A stretch of 64,000 bases of DNA from Candidatus Latescibacterota bacterium (GCA_012270975.1 JAAXHH010000074.1:122081-186080), one strand, 5' to 3'. Shown: positions 28,105 to 36,968, counted from the stretch's first letter. Notes: a model not told the origin generated them from the sequence alone. Numbers and translations are program-made.

Positions 28105-29355
28105 ATGTCAGACCAGGCTAATCCAGCAGCACCGGGGCCTCCGGCCGGCGCGTTGACGCCCGCCTTGAACGGCACGGGCGTGATCCTCCACACTGGGCTG
28201 GGGCGCGCCGTGCTTTCCGAGGCGGCGCGGCGGGCCGTGGCCGACGTGATCGAGGGATACTGCACGCTGGAAATAGATTCCGAGACGGGCAAGCGCGGTT
28301 CGCGGCACGACCTGGTTTCCGGCCTGCTGTGCGCCTTGACCGGAGCGGAGTCCGCCATCGTGGCGAATAACAACGCCGCCGCGGTGATGTTGATCCTGCA
28401 CGCCCTGGCTCGGGACCGCGAAGTCATCATCTCCCGGGGACAACTGGTGGAAATCGGAGGGTCCTTCCGCATGCCGGACGTCATGGCCGCAGGCGGGGCC
28501 CGGCTCGTCGGCGTGGGTGCGACAAATCATACCGAATTGGAAGACTACCGCGCAGCCATCACGGATCGGACGGCCCTCATCATGGCCGTCCACAGGAGCA
28601 ATTTCGACCTCGCCGGCCTGGACGTCTCCGTACCGCTCGACGAACTGGCATTGCTCGGACGTGAAAGGGACATACCCGTCGTGTACGACCAGGGAAGCGG
28701 CGCGTTGATTGATCTGGAAGCGTACGGTCAGCACGGCCTGGACAGCGGATACACGGTGCGGGAAGCGCTCGACCGGGGAGTCGACGTGGTCTGCTTCAGC
28801 GGCGACAAACTGCTGGGCGGACCTCAGGCCGGGATCATCACGGGCCGGCGGGATCTCCTCGACCGGATGAAGAAGGATCCGCTGATGCGGGCCTTTCGCG
28901 CGGACAAGATGGTCTATGCCGCCCTGCAGGCCACCCTGGAGCTGTTTTCCGATCCGGACAGGCTGGCCGAATGCCACGCGGTTACGGGTATGATCGCCGT
29001 ATCGACCGGGGAGCTCGAATCCAGGGCGCATCGACTCGCTGAACGTCTCGAGAACCGTTTCGCGCATCGTGTCGGTGTGACCGTGGAGGAATCTTCCGCG
29101 GAGATCGGCGGCGGCGCCCTGCCGGTCCAGCAACTCCCGTCCCGCGTCGTGGCGCTTCGGCCTGTCGGATGGACGAATCGACAGCTCGCCGCCGCATTCA
29201 GGCGGCAGTCGCCGCCCGTATTCGGCCGGTTGTCGGGAGAACGTTTTCTGCTCGACCTGCGTACGCTGGAGGAGCGGGCGTTCCCGCTGGTCGAAGCCGG
29301 AGCCCACGAAATCGCGCGGCAGATGGACGAGGACGCATCACGGGACAAGGATTGA
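28105..29355 (+). CDS. SelA-like PLP enzyme lacking the N-terminal tRNA domain
   Basis: A 416-residue fold-type I PLP protein strongly resembling L-seryl-tRNA(Sec) selenium transferase: NGTGVILHTGLGRA at the start, GSRHD, and PLP Lys235 in FSGDKLLGGPQAG. Genuine bacterial SelA is about 460 residues, with an N-terminal domain of some 60-80 residues that grips tRNA-Sec. Here an in-frame stop at 28081-28083 rules out an upstream extension. No selB, selD or tRNA-Sec is seen nearby. Either it is a minimal SelA or, more likely, a SelA-like lyase such as the D-glucosaminate-6-phosphate ammonia-lyase type. The SDR gene follows 7 bases later. Confidence 0.8.
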   Translation: MSDQANPAAPGPPAGALTPALNGTGVILHTGLGRAVLSEAARRAVADVIEGYCTLEIDSETGKRGSRHDLVSGLLCALTGAESAIVANNNAAAVMLILHALARDREVIISRGQLVEIGGSFRMPDVMAAGGARLVGVGATNHTELEDYRAAITDRTALIMAVHRSNFDLAGLDVSVPLDELALLGRERDIPVVYDQGSGALIDLEAYGQHGLDSGYTVREALDRGVDVVCFSGDKLLGGPQAGIITGRRDLLDRMKKDPLMRAFRADKMVYAALQATLELFSDPDRLAECHAVTGMIAVSTGELESRAHRLAERLENRFAHRVGVTVEESSAEIGGGALPVQQLPSRVVALRPVGWTNRQLAAAFRRQSPPVFGRLSGERFLLDLRTLEERAFPLVEAGAHEIARQMDEDASRDKD

Positions 29356-29362
29356 AGCGCGC

Positions 29363-30142
29363 ATGAGCGACCTGTTGAAAGGCAAAGTCGTGGTCGTCAC
29401 CGGCGGCGGCACCGGCATAGGCCTCGGTATCGCACGCTGCTGTCTCGAAGCAGGAGCCGCCGTGATGATCGCCCAGCGACGGATCGAGATCGCCGAGCGC
29501 GAGGCCGCGCGCTTTAGGGATCAGGGCTTCGCCGCTCAGTCACAACGATGCGACGTGCGCCTGCGGGAGGACGTAGCTGCTTTGCTGGACCAGGCGGCAT
29601 CGTCGCTTGGGCCCGTGGACGTGATGGTCAACAATGCCGCGCTGACGGGACAGTCCCTGGAGCTGCGGCCCTTCCTGGAAGAGACGGACGAGCACTGGCG
29701 CGACGTCCTCGATATCAACTTGACCGGCGCGTTTATCGGGACGCAGGAAGCGGCCCGCCGCATGATCGGCAGAGGAGCGGGCGGATCCATCATCAACATC
29801 TCGTCTGTAGCCCAGTTCGCCGCGCAGGAAGGCGCTTCCGCCTACTGCGCCGGCAAGGCGGGACTGGACGGTCTCACCAAGTCCGCGGCCATCGAACTGG
29901 CGGCCCATGACATCCGGGTGAACAGCATCGCACCGGGCGATATCCACACGGAGCAAAGCGACCGGCCGAGGGAGGACGCGGTAGGGCGGGGCGCTACGGG
30001 AAGGTTCTTCCGGGACACCCCCCTGGAACGCCGTGGTACGCCCGAAGAGATCGGCCGGGTGGCCGTGTTCCTGGCCAGCGACGAGGCGAGTTTCGTTACC
30101 GGGGCGACGTGGGTGGTTGACGGAGGTTTTCTGAGCTACTAG
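29363..30142 (+). CDS. short-chain dehydrogenase/reductase (SDR)
   Basis: A 259-residue classical SDR. The Rossmann motif is TGGGTGIG, followed by NNAA; the catalytic triad is Ser in NISSVAQ, then Tyr and Lys in YCAGKAG, and the C-terminus carries the typical GATWVVDGGF. It oxidises or reduces an alcohol/carbonyl using NAD(P). It is probably co-transcribed with the SelA-like gene (7-base gap), so the two may act on one sugar or amino-acid-derived substrate. Substrate is not predictable. Confidence 0.92.
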   Translation: MSDLLKGKVVVVTGGGTGIGLGIARCCLEAGAAVMIAQRRIEIAEREAARFRDQGFAAQSQRCDVRLREDVAALLDQAASSLGPVDVMVNNAALTGQSLELRPFLEETDEHWRDVLDINLTGAFIGTQEAARRMIGRGAGGSIINISSVAQFAAQEGASAYCAGKAGLDGLTKSAAIELAAHDIRVNSIAPGDIHTEQSDRPREDAVGRGATGRFFRDTPLERRGTPEEIGRVAVFLASDEASFVTGATWVVDGGFLSY

Positions 30143-30242
30143 CCGGCTGCAGCGGCCAGATTCCAACCGGGCGCAGCTACTGGTAGACCACGACCCTAAG
30201 AAACAGGTTTCACCGCCGCACCAGTTTTACCGCCTTGAGTAC

Positions 30243-31058
30243 CTACCACCTGATCCCGCTCTGTATCGGTCCCGTGTGCTGATCGCTACGTTGCTCGATC
30301 GGCCACTCCCGGATGTCGTCGACCAGTTCGATCAGGCCCTCCACGGACGCGTTGAAGATGATCTTCCCCTTCTCGGCCGTCGAAGGCGTCGGATCCCCAT
30401 GGACCCCGAGGCCCGTCCACCTGCCCCAGAAATCGTTGAACCGGACCGTTCCGGTACTGTCCGACGAGAAGTACTTTCCGACTCGGTCGTTATCCGGCGC
30501 GGCCTTATCCATCTTCACGCGCTCGCCGGCCAGGTGAAGGTACAGGGACGTCTCCAGTTCGTCGGCGTGGGCCAACACTTCCGATTCCCTGACTTCGTTG
30601 AAGGCGTCGATCAGGAAGGTGAAATAGTTGGCGGCGAAACACAGCGACTCCGTGGCAAGCACCGTCTTCCGGGCAACCAGATCGATCATTGGCGCGTTGG
30701 AGCCATGGCCGTTTACGATCAGGATCTTCTCAAAGCCGTGGTAGGCCACGCTCTTGGTGATGTTCAGGCAGAAGGCGATGAATACCTCGGGCTCGATGTG
30801 GATCGTACCCGGGAAGTCGATGTGGTGCAGGTTCAGCCCGTAGGAGACCGTCGGGAGGACGAGGACGCGGTCGGGGATCCGCCTGCCCAGTTCGTGACAT
30901 ACCGATTCGACCAGGAAGGCGTCCGTGTCCAGCGGCAGGTGCTTGCCGTGCTGCTCGGTGGAACCCGTGGGCAGGACCACCACCTTCTGCATGGCGATGG
31001 CCTCGTTCATGTCCTCCCAGGTCAGCCGGTTGTAACGGTATTCTTCCCGCACGTTCAT
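30243..31058 (-). CDS. creatininase-family amidohydrolase
   Basis: A 271-residue member of the creatinine amidohydrolase family. The metal-binding STEQHGKHLPLDTDAF and VNGHGSNA motifs are intact, and a later histidine-acid pair (HADELETS) is in place. Family members hydrolyse creatinine, or cyclic and linear amides in riboflavin-type and mycofactocin pathways. ATG 31058 is preferred over GTG 31097 because AGGAGACAGGA precedes it. It is the last gene of an apparent six-gene minus-strand operon that also holds four PhyH oxygenases and an enolase-superfamily enzyme, so an amide or lactam produced by those enzymes is a plausible substrate. Confidence 0.88.
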   Translation of the reverse strand: MNVREEYRYNRLTWEDMNEAIAMQKVVVLPTGSTEQHGKHLPLDTDAFLVESVCHELGRRIPDRVLVLPTVSYGLNLHHIDFPGTIHIEPEVFIAFCLNITKSVAYHGFEKILIVNGHGSNAPMIDLVARKTVLATESLCFAANYFTFLIDAFNEVRESEVLAHADELETSLYLHLAGERVKMDKAAPDNDRVGKYFSSDSTGTVRFNDFWGRWTGLGVHGDPTPSTAEKGKIIFNASVEGLIELVDDIREWPIEQRSDQHTGPIQSGIRW

Positions 31059-31093
31059 TTCCTGTCTCCTGTGATTCGGCGCCGTAGCATTTC

Positions 31094-31825
31094 TCACCCT
31101 TCCGGAATTTCTATGGGCGTCCGCTTGCCGACGCTTGGCGGCCGAAGCAGGTCACGCTGCAGGTCGTTGGCGGCCATTTCGCGCGCTTCGTCCAGCCGAT
31201 CGACGGATGCCCAGGTGGAATACCCGGGTGAGTACTTGTACAACAGGGCGCGCCGCCGCTGGTCGGAAGTCCACGTGGTGGTACCGTGGACCAGCGCTTC
31301 GGTGAAGATGAGCATGTCCCCCGCCATGAAGGACGGGTTCACGACGAGGTGGGAGTCCACGGGCGGGCGGTAACGGAAGTTGGCCTTGTGGCTGCCCGGA
31401 ACGCAGATGAGTCCTCCGTCGCCGGGATGGACGTCTTCCAGGGCGTACATGACCACGATCAGGCCGTTGTACATCTGCCCGTCGAACCACTGGTACTGGT
31501 GCTCACCGTGGTCATGCCGCAGCCCGCCGTGCAGGTTTGGCCGCACGTGGCCCCGCTCCACGGACTGCCGGTCCATCTGCAGCCCGTAGGCATGGTCCAG
31601 CCGCAGCCATTCCCCGATCATCGTTCGGATGATACGCAACGTAGGGGGATGGGCCATGAGTTCCATGAAAACCGGATCGAGCAGGAGGAAATCGAAGCCG
31701 TGGGTCTCGTCAGGAAGGTGACCGTCCAGGATCCCGTTCATGTGGTCGACCTGGTCCCGGGTCAGCATGTCCTTGTAGACGATGTATCCGTTGAGGTCGA
31801 ATTCGAAGATTTCGGCTTCAGTCAT
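31094..31825 (-). CDS. PhyH-family oxygenase with HxG motif, copy A
   Basis: A 243-residue double-stranded beta-helix protein of the phytanoyl-CoA dioxygenase family. The metal site reads LHGG: His99-Gly100-Gly101, where ordinary members have His-x-Asp. The distal ligand is His180 in ALVHGTT, and an arginine cluster (RRRALLYKYSPG) provides the 2-oxoglutarate site; VPGSHKAN is also conserved. Lack of the carboxylate ligand is the hallmark of Fe/2-oxoglutarate halogenases such as SyrB2, but it is also seen in many uncharacterised PhyH proteins. ATG 31825 has GAGGAGG upstream. It is a tandem duplicate of the next gene, at 31836. Confidence 0.85.
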   Translation of the reverse strand: MTEAEIFEFDLNGYIVYKDMLTRDQVDHMNGILDGHLPDETHGFDFLLLDPVFMELMAHPPTLRIIRTMIGEWLRLDHAYGLQMDRQSVERGHVRPNLHGGLRHDHGEHQYQWFDGQMYNGLIVVMYALEDVHPGDGGLICVPGSHKANFRYRPPVDSHLVVNPSFMAGDMLIFTEALVHGTTTWTSDQRRRALLYKYSPGYSTWASVDRLDEAREMAANDLQRDLLRPPSVGKRTPIEIPEG

Positions 31826-31835
31826 GGTTCCCTCC

Positions 31836-32567
31836 TCACGCATCCGGTATTTCCACCGGTGTCCGGCCCTCGATGCTGGGCGCCCTGAGCAGGTCGCGCT
31901 GCAGGTCGTTGGCTGCCAGGGCCTGCAGCTTCTCCCAGTTCTCCGGTATAGCCCACGTGGAATGTCCGGGCGAGTACTTGTACAGCAGGGAGCGCCGCTT
32001 TTCCGCCGAGGTCCACGTGTCGGTTCCGTGGACCAGCGCTTCCGTGAAGATCAGCATATCGCCGGCCTTGAAGGTGGGATTCACGACGATGTGCGAATCC
32101 ACCGCCGGCTTGAAGTCCATGTTGGCCTTGTGGCTTCCGGGCACGCAGATGAAGCCGCCGTCGCCGGGATTTACGTCTTTGAGGGCATACATAACGACAG
32201 TCAATCCGTTGTACATCTTTCCGTTGAACCACTGGTAATGGTGCTCGCCATTGTCTTCCAGCGGTCCGCCGTGGAGGTTTGGCCGTACATCGCCCCGTTC
32301 CTCGGAGCGTGTATCCATCTGGAGCCCGTAGGCGTGATCGAGGCGCATCCATCTTCCGATGATCGTCTCGAGGATGTTCAGCGTCCGTGGCAGGGCCATG
32401 ACCTCCATGAACATGGGGTCGAGTTCCAGGAAACGGAAATTGTAGGATTCATCCGTGAGGTGCCGGTCCAGCACTCCGTTCATGTGGTCGACCTGGTCCC
32501 GGGTCAGCACATTCCGGTACATGATGTAGCCGTTGAGGTCGAATTCGAAGATTTCAGCTTCGGTCAT
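31836..32567 (-). CDS. PhyH-family oxygenase with HxG motif, copy B
   Basis: A 243-residue paralogue of copy A in the same alignment register: LHGG again places His99 and Gly101 where HxD is expected, with distal His180. The two proteins share the N-terminal TEAEIFEFDLNGYI, LDHAYGLQMD, and the C-terminal NDLQRDLL...EIP. It is transcribed before copy A with a 10-base gap, and follows the canonical PhyH gene (33631-32600) by 32 bases. The pair may form a heteromer or act on related substrates. Substrate unknown. Confidence 0.85.
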   Translation of the reverse strand: MTEAEIFEFDLNGYIMYRNVLTRDQVDHMNGVLDRHLTDESYNFRFLELDPMFMEVMALPRTLNILETIIGRWMRLDHAYGLQMDTRSEERGDVRPNLHGGPLEDNGEHHYQWFNGKMYNGLTVVMYALKDVNPGDGGFICVPGSHKANMDFKPAVDSHIVVNPTFKAGDMLIFTEALVHGTDTWTSAEKRRSLLYKYSPGHSTWAIPENWEKLQALAANDLQRDLLRAPSIEGRTPVEIPDA

Positions 32568-32599
32568 GACTGCCTCCAGATCTTACTGCGACTTCATGC

Positions 32600-33631
32600 T
32601 TACTCCGGCTTCCCCGATTGACCTTCGTCTGCCGCTACTGGTGCGCCTACGGCGCCGTCGGGCAGGGTATTCCTCCGTTTCCATCGCCTCCATTCCCTGT
32701 CTCTCTTTTTCTTCATCTGTTCTTCCGCCCATGCTTCCAAAGGTACGTCACCGGGTTCCGGCCGCCAGTATCTGGATGCCGGGTGGGCCGGGTCGTCGTC
32801 CTGGTAGACCACGCCGTCCTCCGTGGTGTTGGAGCCCAGCAACTGGCGCTGGACCGGCGTGCACCGCGCAAGCAACTCCGAGTCCTGTCGATCGTAGTCC
32901 CCGGGTCGCGCCCAGCGGTAGTTGTATCCGTAGTAGAGGCACTTCCGGGTGCGGTCGGACAGGTTGGGCGTCAGGCAGTGCCACAGGGCCGTGCGCCAGA
33001 CCATAGCGGTCCCCGGACGGACGTTCACTTCGACGATGTCCTCCGGGTCGATGTGGTAATCCGGATCGTGAATCAGGCTGGGCGAACGAAGGTGACTGCC
33101 GCGCACCACGCAGATGGCGCCGCTGTTATGCTCGGTGAGATCGGTGAGGTAGTATCCGACCTTCACCTCTAAAAACGGGACGATGCCGTTCGTAATCGGG
33201 TAGCCGTAGTTGGGTGCGTCGGAATGCCAGGGAAAGAACCCCCCCGAGGCTCCCAGTTCGCCCTCGGCGTGATCTTTCATAGGCGGGCGAACGTCCACGT
33301 GAGACGTACGGATCTGGATGTTGACGCCCATGACGTCCACGACAAGCGGAAGGATCGCGGGATATTCGATCAGCGCAAACAGTTCATCGTGGAGGGCCAG
33401 GGAATTCCGGATCTGGTAGGCAGCCTCAGGGGAGGTGCCGTGCGCCTTGTGAAGCTTTTCATAAAGCTCATCGACGACGTCCAGCAACCGGTCGACATGA
33501 TCTGGAGAGAGGGCGTCCTCGATCAGGATGAAGCCGTCTTCGTCGAACTGTTTCCGTTGAGCTTCCGTAACGGCCAGGTAGGGTTCAGGCTCAAACGGTT
33601 CCGGTGCGGCCTGGACAGCGGGGATGGTCAT
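32600..33631 (-). CDS. PhyH-family Fe(II)/2-oxoglutarate oxygenase
   Basis: A 343-residue PhyH protein with the canonical metal motif in FPWHSDAPN (His-Ser-Asp) and a distal histidine in ALWHCLTPN followed by RTRKCLYYGY. The last 60 residues are a charged Lys/Arg/Glu-rich tail (KKKRDREWRRWKRR) beyond the catalytic core, possibly a coiled or nucleic-acid/membrane-contacting extension. It sits in the middle of the PhyH/MR-MLE/creatininase operon, 59 bases after the enolase-superfamily gene. Confidence 0.88.
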   Translation of the reverse strand: MTIPAVQAAPEPFEPEPYLAVTEAQRKQFDEDGFILIEDALSPDHVDRLLDVVDELYEKLHKAHGTSPEAAYQIRNSLALHDELFALIEYPAILPLVVDVMGVNIQIRTSHVDVRPPMKDHAEGELGASGGFFPWHSDAPNYGYPITNGIVPFLEVKVGYYLTDLTEHNSGAICVVRGSHLRSPSLIHDPDYHIDPEDIVEVNVRPGTAMVWRTALWHCLTPNLSDRTRKCLYYGYNYRWARPGDYDRQDSELLARCTPVQRQLLGSNTTEDGVVYQDDDPAHPASRYWRPEPGDVPLEAWAEEQMKKKRDREWRRWKRRNTLPDGAVGAPVAADEGQSGKPE

Positions 33632-33690
33632 CGTTTCACTCCTTCGTCATTACGTCCTTCGGTCCACCGTTCTCTCCGACCTCCGGTCGA

Positions 33691-34938
33691 TCAACTCCAC
33701 AGTCGGTCGTGAGACCGTAACTCGTTCCACTCGTCGGTGGGTTCGAAGTATCCGGGGTCCTTCTCGCTGATGTGCTCGCGAATGGCCTCTTCGTTCAATT
33801 CGATCCCCAGGCCCGGCGCGTCCGGCACGGTCATGAACCCGTCCTGGACCGCCGGCTTCGGCAAGCCGGTCACCAGGTCGTCCCACCAGGGCACGTCCAC
33901 GTGGTGATGCTCCAGGGCGATGAAGTTCTCGGTGGCCGCGGCACAGTGCACGCTGGCCATCTGGGCGACCGGCATGGCCGACATGTGCAGCGCCATGGAG
34001 ATGCCGTATTCCTGGGCCGTATCTCCGATTTTCTTGGTTTCCAGTATGCCGCCGGAAGTGGCCAGGTCGGGATGGCACACCGAAATCGCCCGGTTTTCGA
34101 AGAGGTCCATGAACCCTTCCCTGAGATAGATGTCCTCTCCCGTGCAGATCGGCGTATCGCAGGCGTCGCGCAGGCGGACGTACTGCTCGGTGAACTGCCA
34201 CGGCACCATGTCTTCGTACCAGGCCAGGTTGTACCGGTCCAGCGCCTTGCCCAGGCGGATGCAGTCTTCCACGCCGATGTGTCCGAAGTGGTCGACGGCG
34301 AGCGGGATCTCGTACCCGACGATATCGCGGACGCCCGCCACGTAGTCCGACAGCAGGCCGATGCCTTTATCGGTCAACCGAATCCCGGTGAAAGGATGCA
34401 TGATGTGCAGGGTGTCCAGCATCCCGGAAGGGGCCGACAGGGTACCCGGTATATCCTTCAGCAGCCCGATGCCCACGTCCATCTTCAGGAAGGTGAAACC
34501 CCGGTCCATGCGTTCCTTAAGGCGTCGGCCCATCTCTCCCGCATCCGGGGTCGACGTCGTATCGCAGTAGATACGAATTCGGTCTCGGAATTTGCCGCCC
34601 GCCAACTGGTAGGCCGGCACGCCGTAGGCCTTGCCCGCGAGGTCCATGAGGGCCATCTCGACGGCGCAGACGCCGCCGGCCTGCCGGCCGTGGTGGCCGA
34701 ACTGGCGGATCTTCCGGAAGATCCGGTCGACGTCGCATGGATTCTCGCCCAAGATGCGCGACTTGAGGGCGAGGGCGTAGGTCTTGCCGGCGCCGTCGCG
34801 CACCTCTCCAAGGCCGTGGATGTCCTGGTTGGTATCGAGCCTGATGATCGTCGACGCGCCGATCGTGACCGTGCGCATGTCGGTGATACGCAGTTCGCCG
34901 GGGCGGGAAGCGGCGTTGACGTGGCCCTCGATAGTCAT
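33691..34938 (-). CDS. mandelate racemase/muconate lactonizing enzyme family dehydratase or racemase
   Basis: A 415-residue enolase-superfamily enzyme. The base lysine region is FLKMDVG, and the metal ligands are Asp in AVDHFG, Glu in WYEDM and Glu in TGEDIY; a His in ALHMS and a Glu in FIALEHH complete the site. This pattern is that of MR-subgroup sugar-acid dehydratases (galactonate/mannonate type). The start is ATG 34938, which overlaps the stop of the upstream PhyH gene as ATGA; the reading frame up to 35178 is inside that gene. The coupling implies the dehydratase and the PhyH enzyme work in one pathway. Confidence 0.9.
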   Translation of the reverse strand: MTIEGHVNAASRPGELRITDMRTVTIGASTIIRLDTNQDIHGLGEVRDGAGKTYALALKSRILGENPCDVDRIFRKIRQFGHHGRQAGGVCAVEMALMDLAGKAYGVPAYQLAGGKFRDRIRIYCDTTSTPDAGEMGRRLKERMDRGFTFLKMDVGIGLLKDIPGTLSAPSGMLDTLHIMHPFTGIRLTDKGIGLLSDYVAGVRDIVGYEIPLAVDHFGHIGVEDCIRLGKALDRYNLAWYEDMVPWQFTEQYVRLRDACDTPICTGEDIYLREGFMDLFENRAISVCHPDLATSGGILETKKIGDTAQEYGISMALHMSAMPVAQMASVHCAAATENFIALEHHHVDVPWWDDLVTGLPKPAVQDGFMTVPDAPGLGIELNEEAIREHISEKDPGYFEPTDEWNELRSHDRLWS

Positions 34939-35783
34939 GCCTGTTCCTTGGACCAGTGCGCCGGCGCTTCTACCGGACCGTGATCCCACACGGTGGGGAA
35001 GTAATGGCCGGTCAGAAGCGCACCGGGTTCGACATCGACCCGGCGTTCCATGATATGGGTTCTGGCAGGTTCGTACCTTGTCCACCCCGGCATGTAATGC
35101 ACCGCGATGGCCGGCCGGCCGTTGTCGGAAGGATTGGGCGGGCTGCCGTGCCAGGTCAGGCAGTGGTGGAACATGCACTCGCCCTTCTTCACCTCGCAGG
35201 GGACGATCTCGATCTCTTCGTCATTGGGGATGAGTGACCTGTCGGGTTCCGGGGTGAAACCATCCTCGTTCGTCCCGATCGTACCGCCCTTGTGGGGTCC
35301 CCAGTGGTGGCTGCGCGGCACCATGCGCATGCAACCGTTTTCGATGGTGGCGTCATCCAGCGCCACCCAGGCGCTCACGAGGTCGGCCGGCTGGATGATC
35401 GGCCAGTAGGGATGGTCCTGGTGCCAGTCGGTCGCCCCGCCGCGCCGTGGCGGCTTGTACTGGATCTGGTCGTGCCACACCCGCAAGACGTCGGTTCCGA
35501 TCAGTTCGCAGGCCATGCGGCAGATCTCCGGGTGGTAGAGATGGACCCTGAACCCGTGGTCCGCCTGCCAGGTATTGACAACCTGGATCACCACGTCCCT
35601 TTCCGCCTCCAGATCCTCGCCGGCTATGTTTCGAACCGCCTCGGCCTTGCCGCGGGACGTGCCCGCGATGACCGTCATGAGGCGATCCCGCAACGCGTCG
35701 GCTTCTTCATCGCTGTAGACACGGCCGACGTTTAGAAAACCGACCGCTCTGAAATTGCCGATCTGCGCCTGGGACAGGGACAC
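34935..35783 (-). CDS. PhyH-family oxygenase, first gene of the operon
   Basis: A 282-residue PhyH protein with canonical His-x-Asp in TDWHQDHPYW and distal histidine in LTWHGSPPN, followed by RPAIAVHYMPG for 2-oxoglutarate. GTG 35783 is chosen as start because AGGAG lies seven bases before it; the longer open frame to 36014 crosses a divergent promoter region. It is translationally coupled to the MR/MLE gene. A perfect TTGACA is found about 85 bases upstream. Confidence 0.88.
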   Translation of the reverse strand: MSLSQAQIGNFRAVGFLNVGRVYSDEEADALRDRLMTVIAGTSRGKAEAVRNIAGEDLEAERDVVIQVVNTWQADHGFRVHLYHPEICRMACELIGTDVLRVWHDQIQYKPPRRGGATDWHQDHPYWPIIQPADLVSAWVALDDATIENGCMRMVPRSHHWGPHKGGTIGTNEDGFTPEPDRSLIPNDEEIEIVPCEVKKGECMFHHCLTWHGSPPNPSDNGRPAIAVHYMPGWTRYEPARTHIMERRVDVEPGALLTGHYFPTVWDHGPVEAPAHWSKEQA

Positions 35784-35843
35784 ACTTCGTCTCCTGGTTT
35801 TGCGATGATCGATGAGCTTGCGGATCGTGTAAAGATTGGTGCG

Positions 35844-35872
35844 AACGTAGCGGAAACCACGGCTGATGTCAA
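35844..35872 (-). promoter_or_regulatory. possible promoter of the PhyH/MR-MLE/creatininase operon
   Basis: On the minus strand TTGACA (35867-35872), a 17-base spacer, then TACGTT (35844-35849). The -35 is perfect but the -10 is weak, which would fit an activated promoter. It lies in the 189-base divergent gap shared with the Gfo/Idh gene. Confidence 0.4.
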
Positions 35873-35972
35873 GTCTCATGTCTACCCGAATTCGCTTGAC
35901 GATGCCTCGTCCGATGTTTACTTCCCGGAAACACCGGCACAGTTCAATTCCACGTCTCCAGAGGAACCCTGA

Positions 35973-36968
35973 ATGGCGATACGCATGGCGCAGTACGGCA
36001 CCGGTCACGGGCATGCCGCCGGCAAACTTCTATCCATGTTGACCCATCCCGATGTCGAGTGCGTCGGGGTCTATGAGCCGGATGAGACACGGCGGGCCGC
36101 GTTAGAGCGCTCAGACGGACTGTACGCGGACGTGCGATGGTTCGACCGCGTCGAGAACATGCTTGATAATCAGGCTATCGTTGCAGTGGCGTCGGAAGGC
36201 CGCAACGACGAAAGCCTGGCACAGACGGAGGAGATCGTCCGCGCCGGGAAGCATGCCTGGTACGACAAGCCCGCGGGCGATGACTGGCCCGCCTGGCAGC
36301 GTGTGGTAGCACAGGCTGAAGCGGCGAACCTGCAGGTACAGATGGGGTACATGTTCCGATATCACGACGGGTTCGGCAAGATCGCCGACTGGGCGCGGTC
36401 CGGCATGCTGGGCAGCGTGTTTTCGATCCGGGCGCACATGTCGACCAATGTGCCAGCATCGTCCCGCGAGGTGATCAGCGTCCACCGGGGAGGCATCTTC
36501 TACGACCTGGCCGGCCACATGCTCGACCAGGTGGTCTGGATCCTCGGCCGGCCGTCCAGGGTGACCGCGTTTCTGCGCAACGAAACAGGGGAAGTCCCCG
36601 CTTTCGCGGATAACGGCCTGGGGGTGTTTGAATACGAGCACGCCATGGCCACCGTGGATATCGCCGCCATGGAACCGTCTCCGCCCGCCCGCCGCTACGA
36701 GGTATACGGAACGGAGGGCAGCGCCATCCTCATCGAACCCTTCGAACCCGGCACAGAAATCCGGCTGGTCCTGGCCGAAGCCCGGGAAGGGTACCCCGCG
36801 GGCGAGTCCCGTGTGCCCGTGACGGGCCGCAGCCGCCAGGCGCTGTACGACCTCGAACTGGCGTCTTTCCTGAAGACCATTTCCGGGGAGCAGCCGCCGG
36901 ACCGTCCCCTTTCCCACGAGCTGCTCGTGCAGGAGACCCTGCTCCGCGCGACACGGGGCCAGTCGTGA
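35973..36968 (+). CDS. Gfo/Idh/MocA-family NAD(P)-dependent oxidoreductase
   Basis: A 331-residue oxidoreductase. The N-terminal Rossmann part starts IRMAQYGTGHGHA, unusual in having GTGHGHA instead of GxGxxG, and continues with GVYEPDETRRA; the conserved lysine is in YDKPAGDD, the EKP position. A C-terminal alpha/beta substrate domain follows. Such enzymes act on sugars, inositols and their derivatives. GAGGA precedes ATG 35973. The stop overlaps the GTG start of the flavin oxidase gene, so the two are coupled, divergent from the PhyH operon. Confidence 0.88.
   Translation: MAIRMAQYGTGHGHAAGKLLSMLTHPDVECVGVYEPDETRRAALERSDGLYADVRWFDRVENMLDNQAIVAVASEGRNDESLAQTEEIVRAGKHAWYDKPAGDDWPAWQRVVAQAEAANLQVQMGYMFRYHDGFGKIADWARSGMLGSVFSIRAHMSTNVPASSREVISVHRGGIFYDLAGHMLDQVVWILGRPSRVTAFLRNETGEVPAFADNGLGVFEYEHAMATVDIAAMEPSPPARRYEVYGTEGSAILIEPFEPGTEIRLVLAEAREGYPAGESRVPVTGRSRQALYDLELASFLKTISGEQPPDRPLSHELLVQETLLRATRGQS

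Noticed and set aside
34935..36014. PhyH start at 36014
   Set aside because: The extra 77 residues cross the divergent promoter region and overlap the Gfo/Idh gene; GTG 35783 has an ideal AGGAG.
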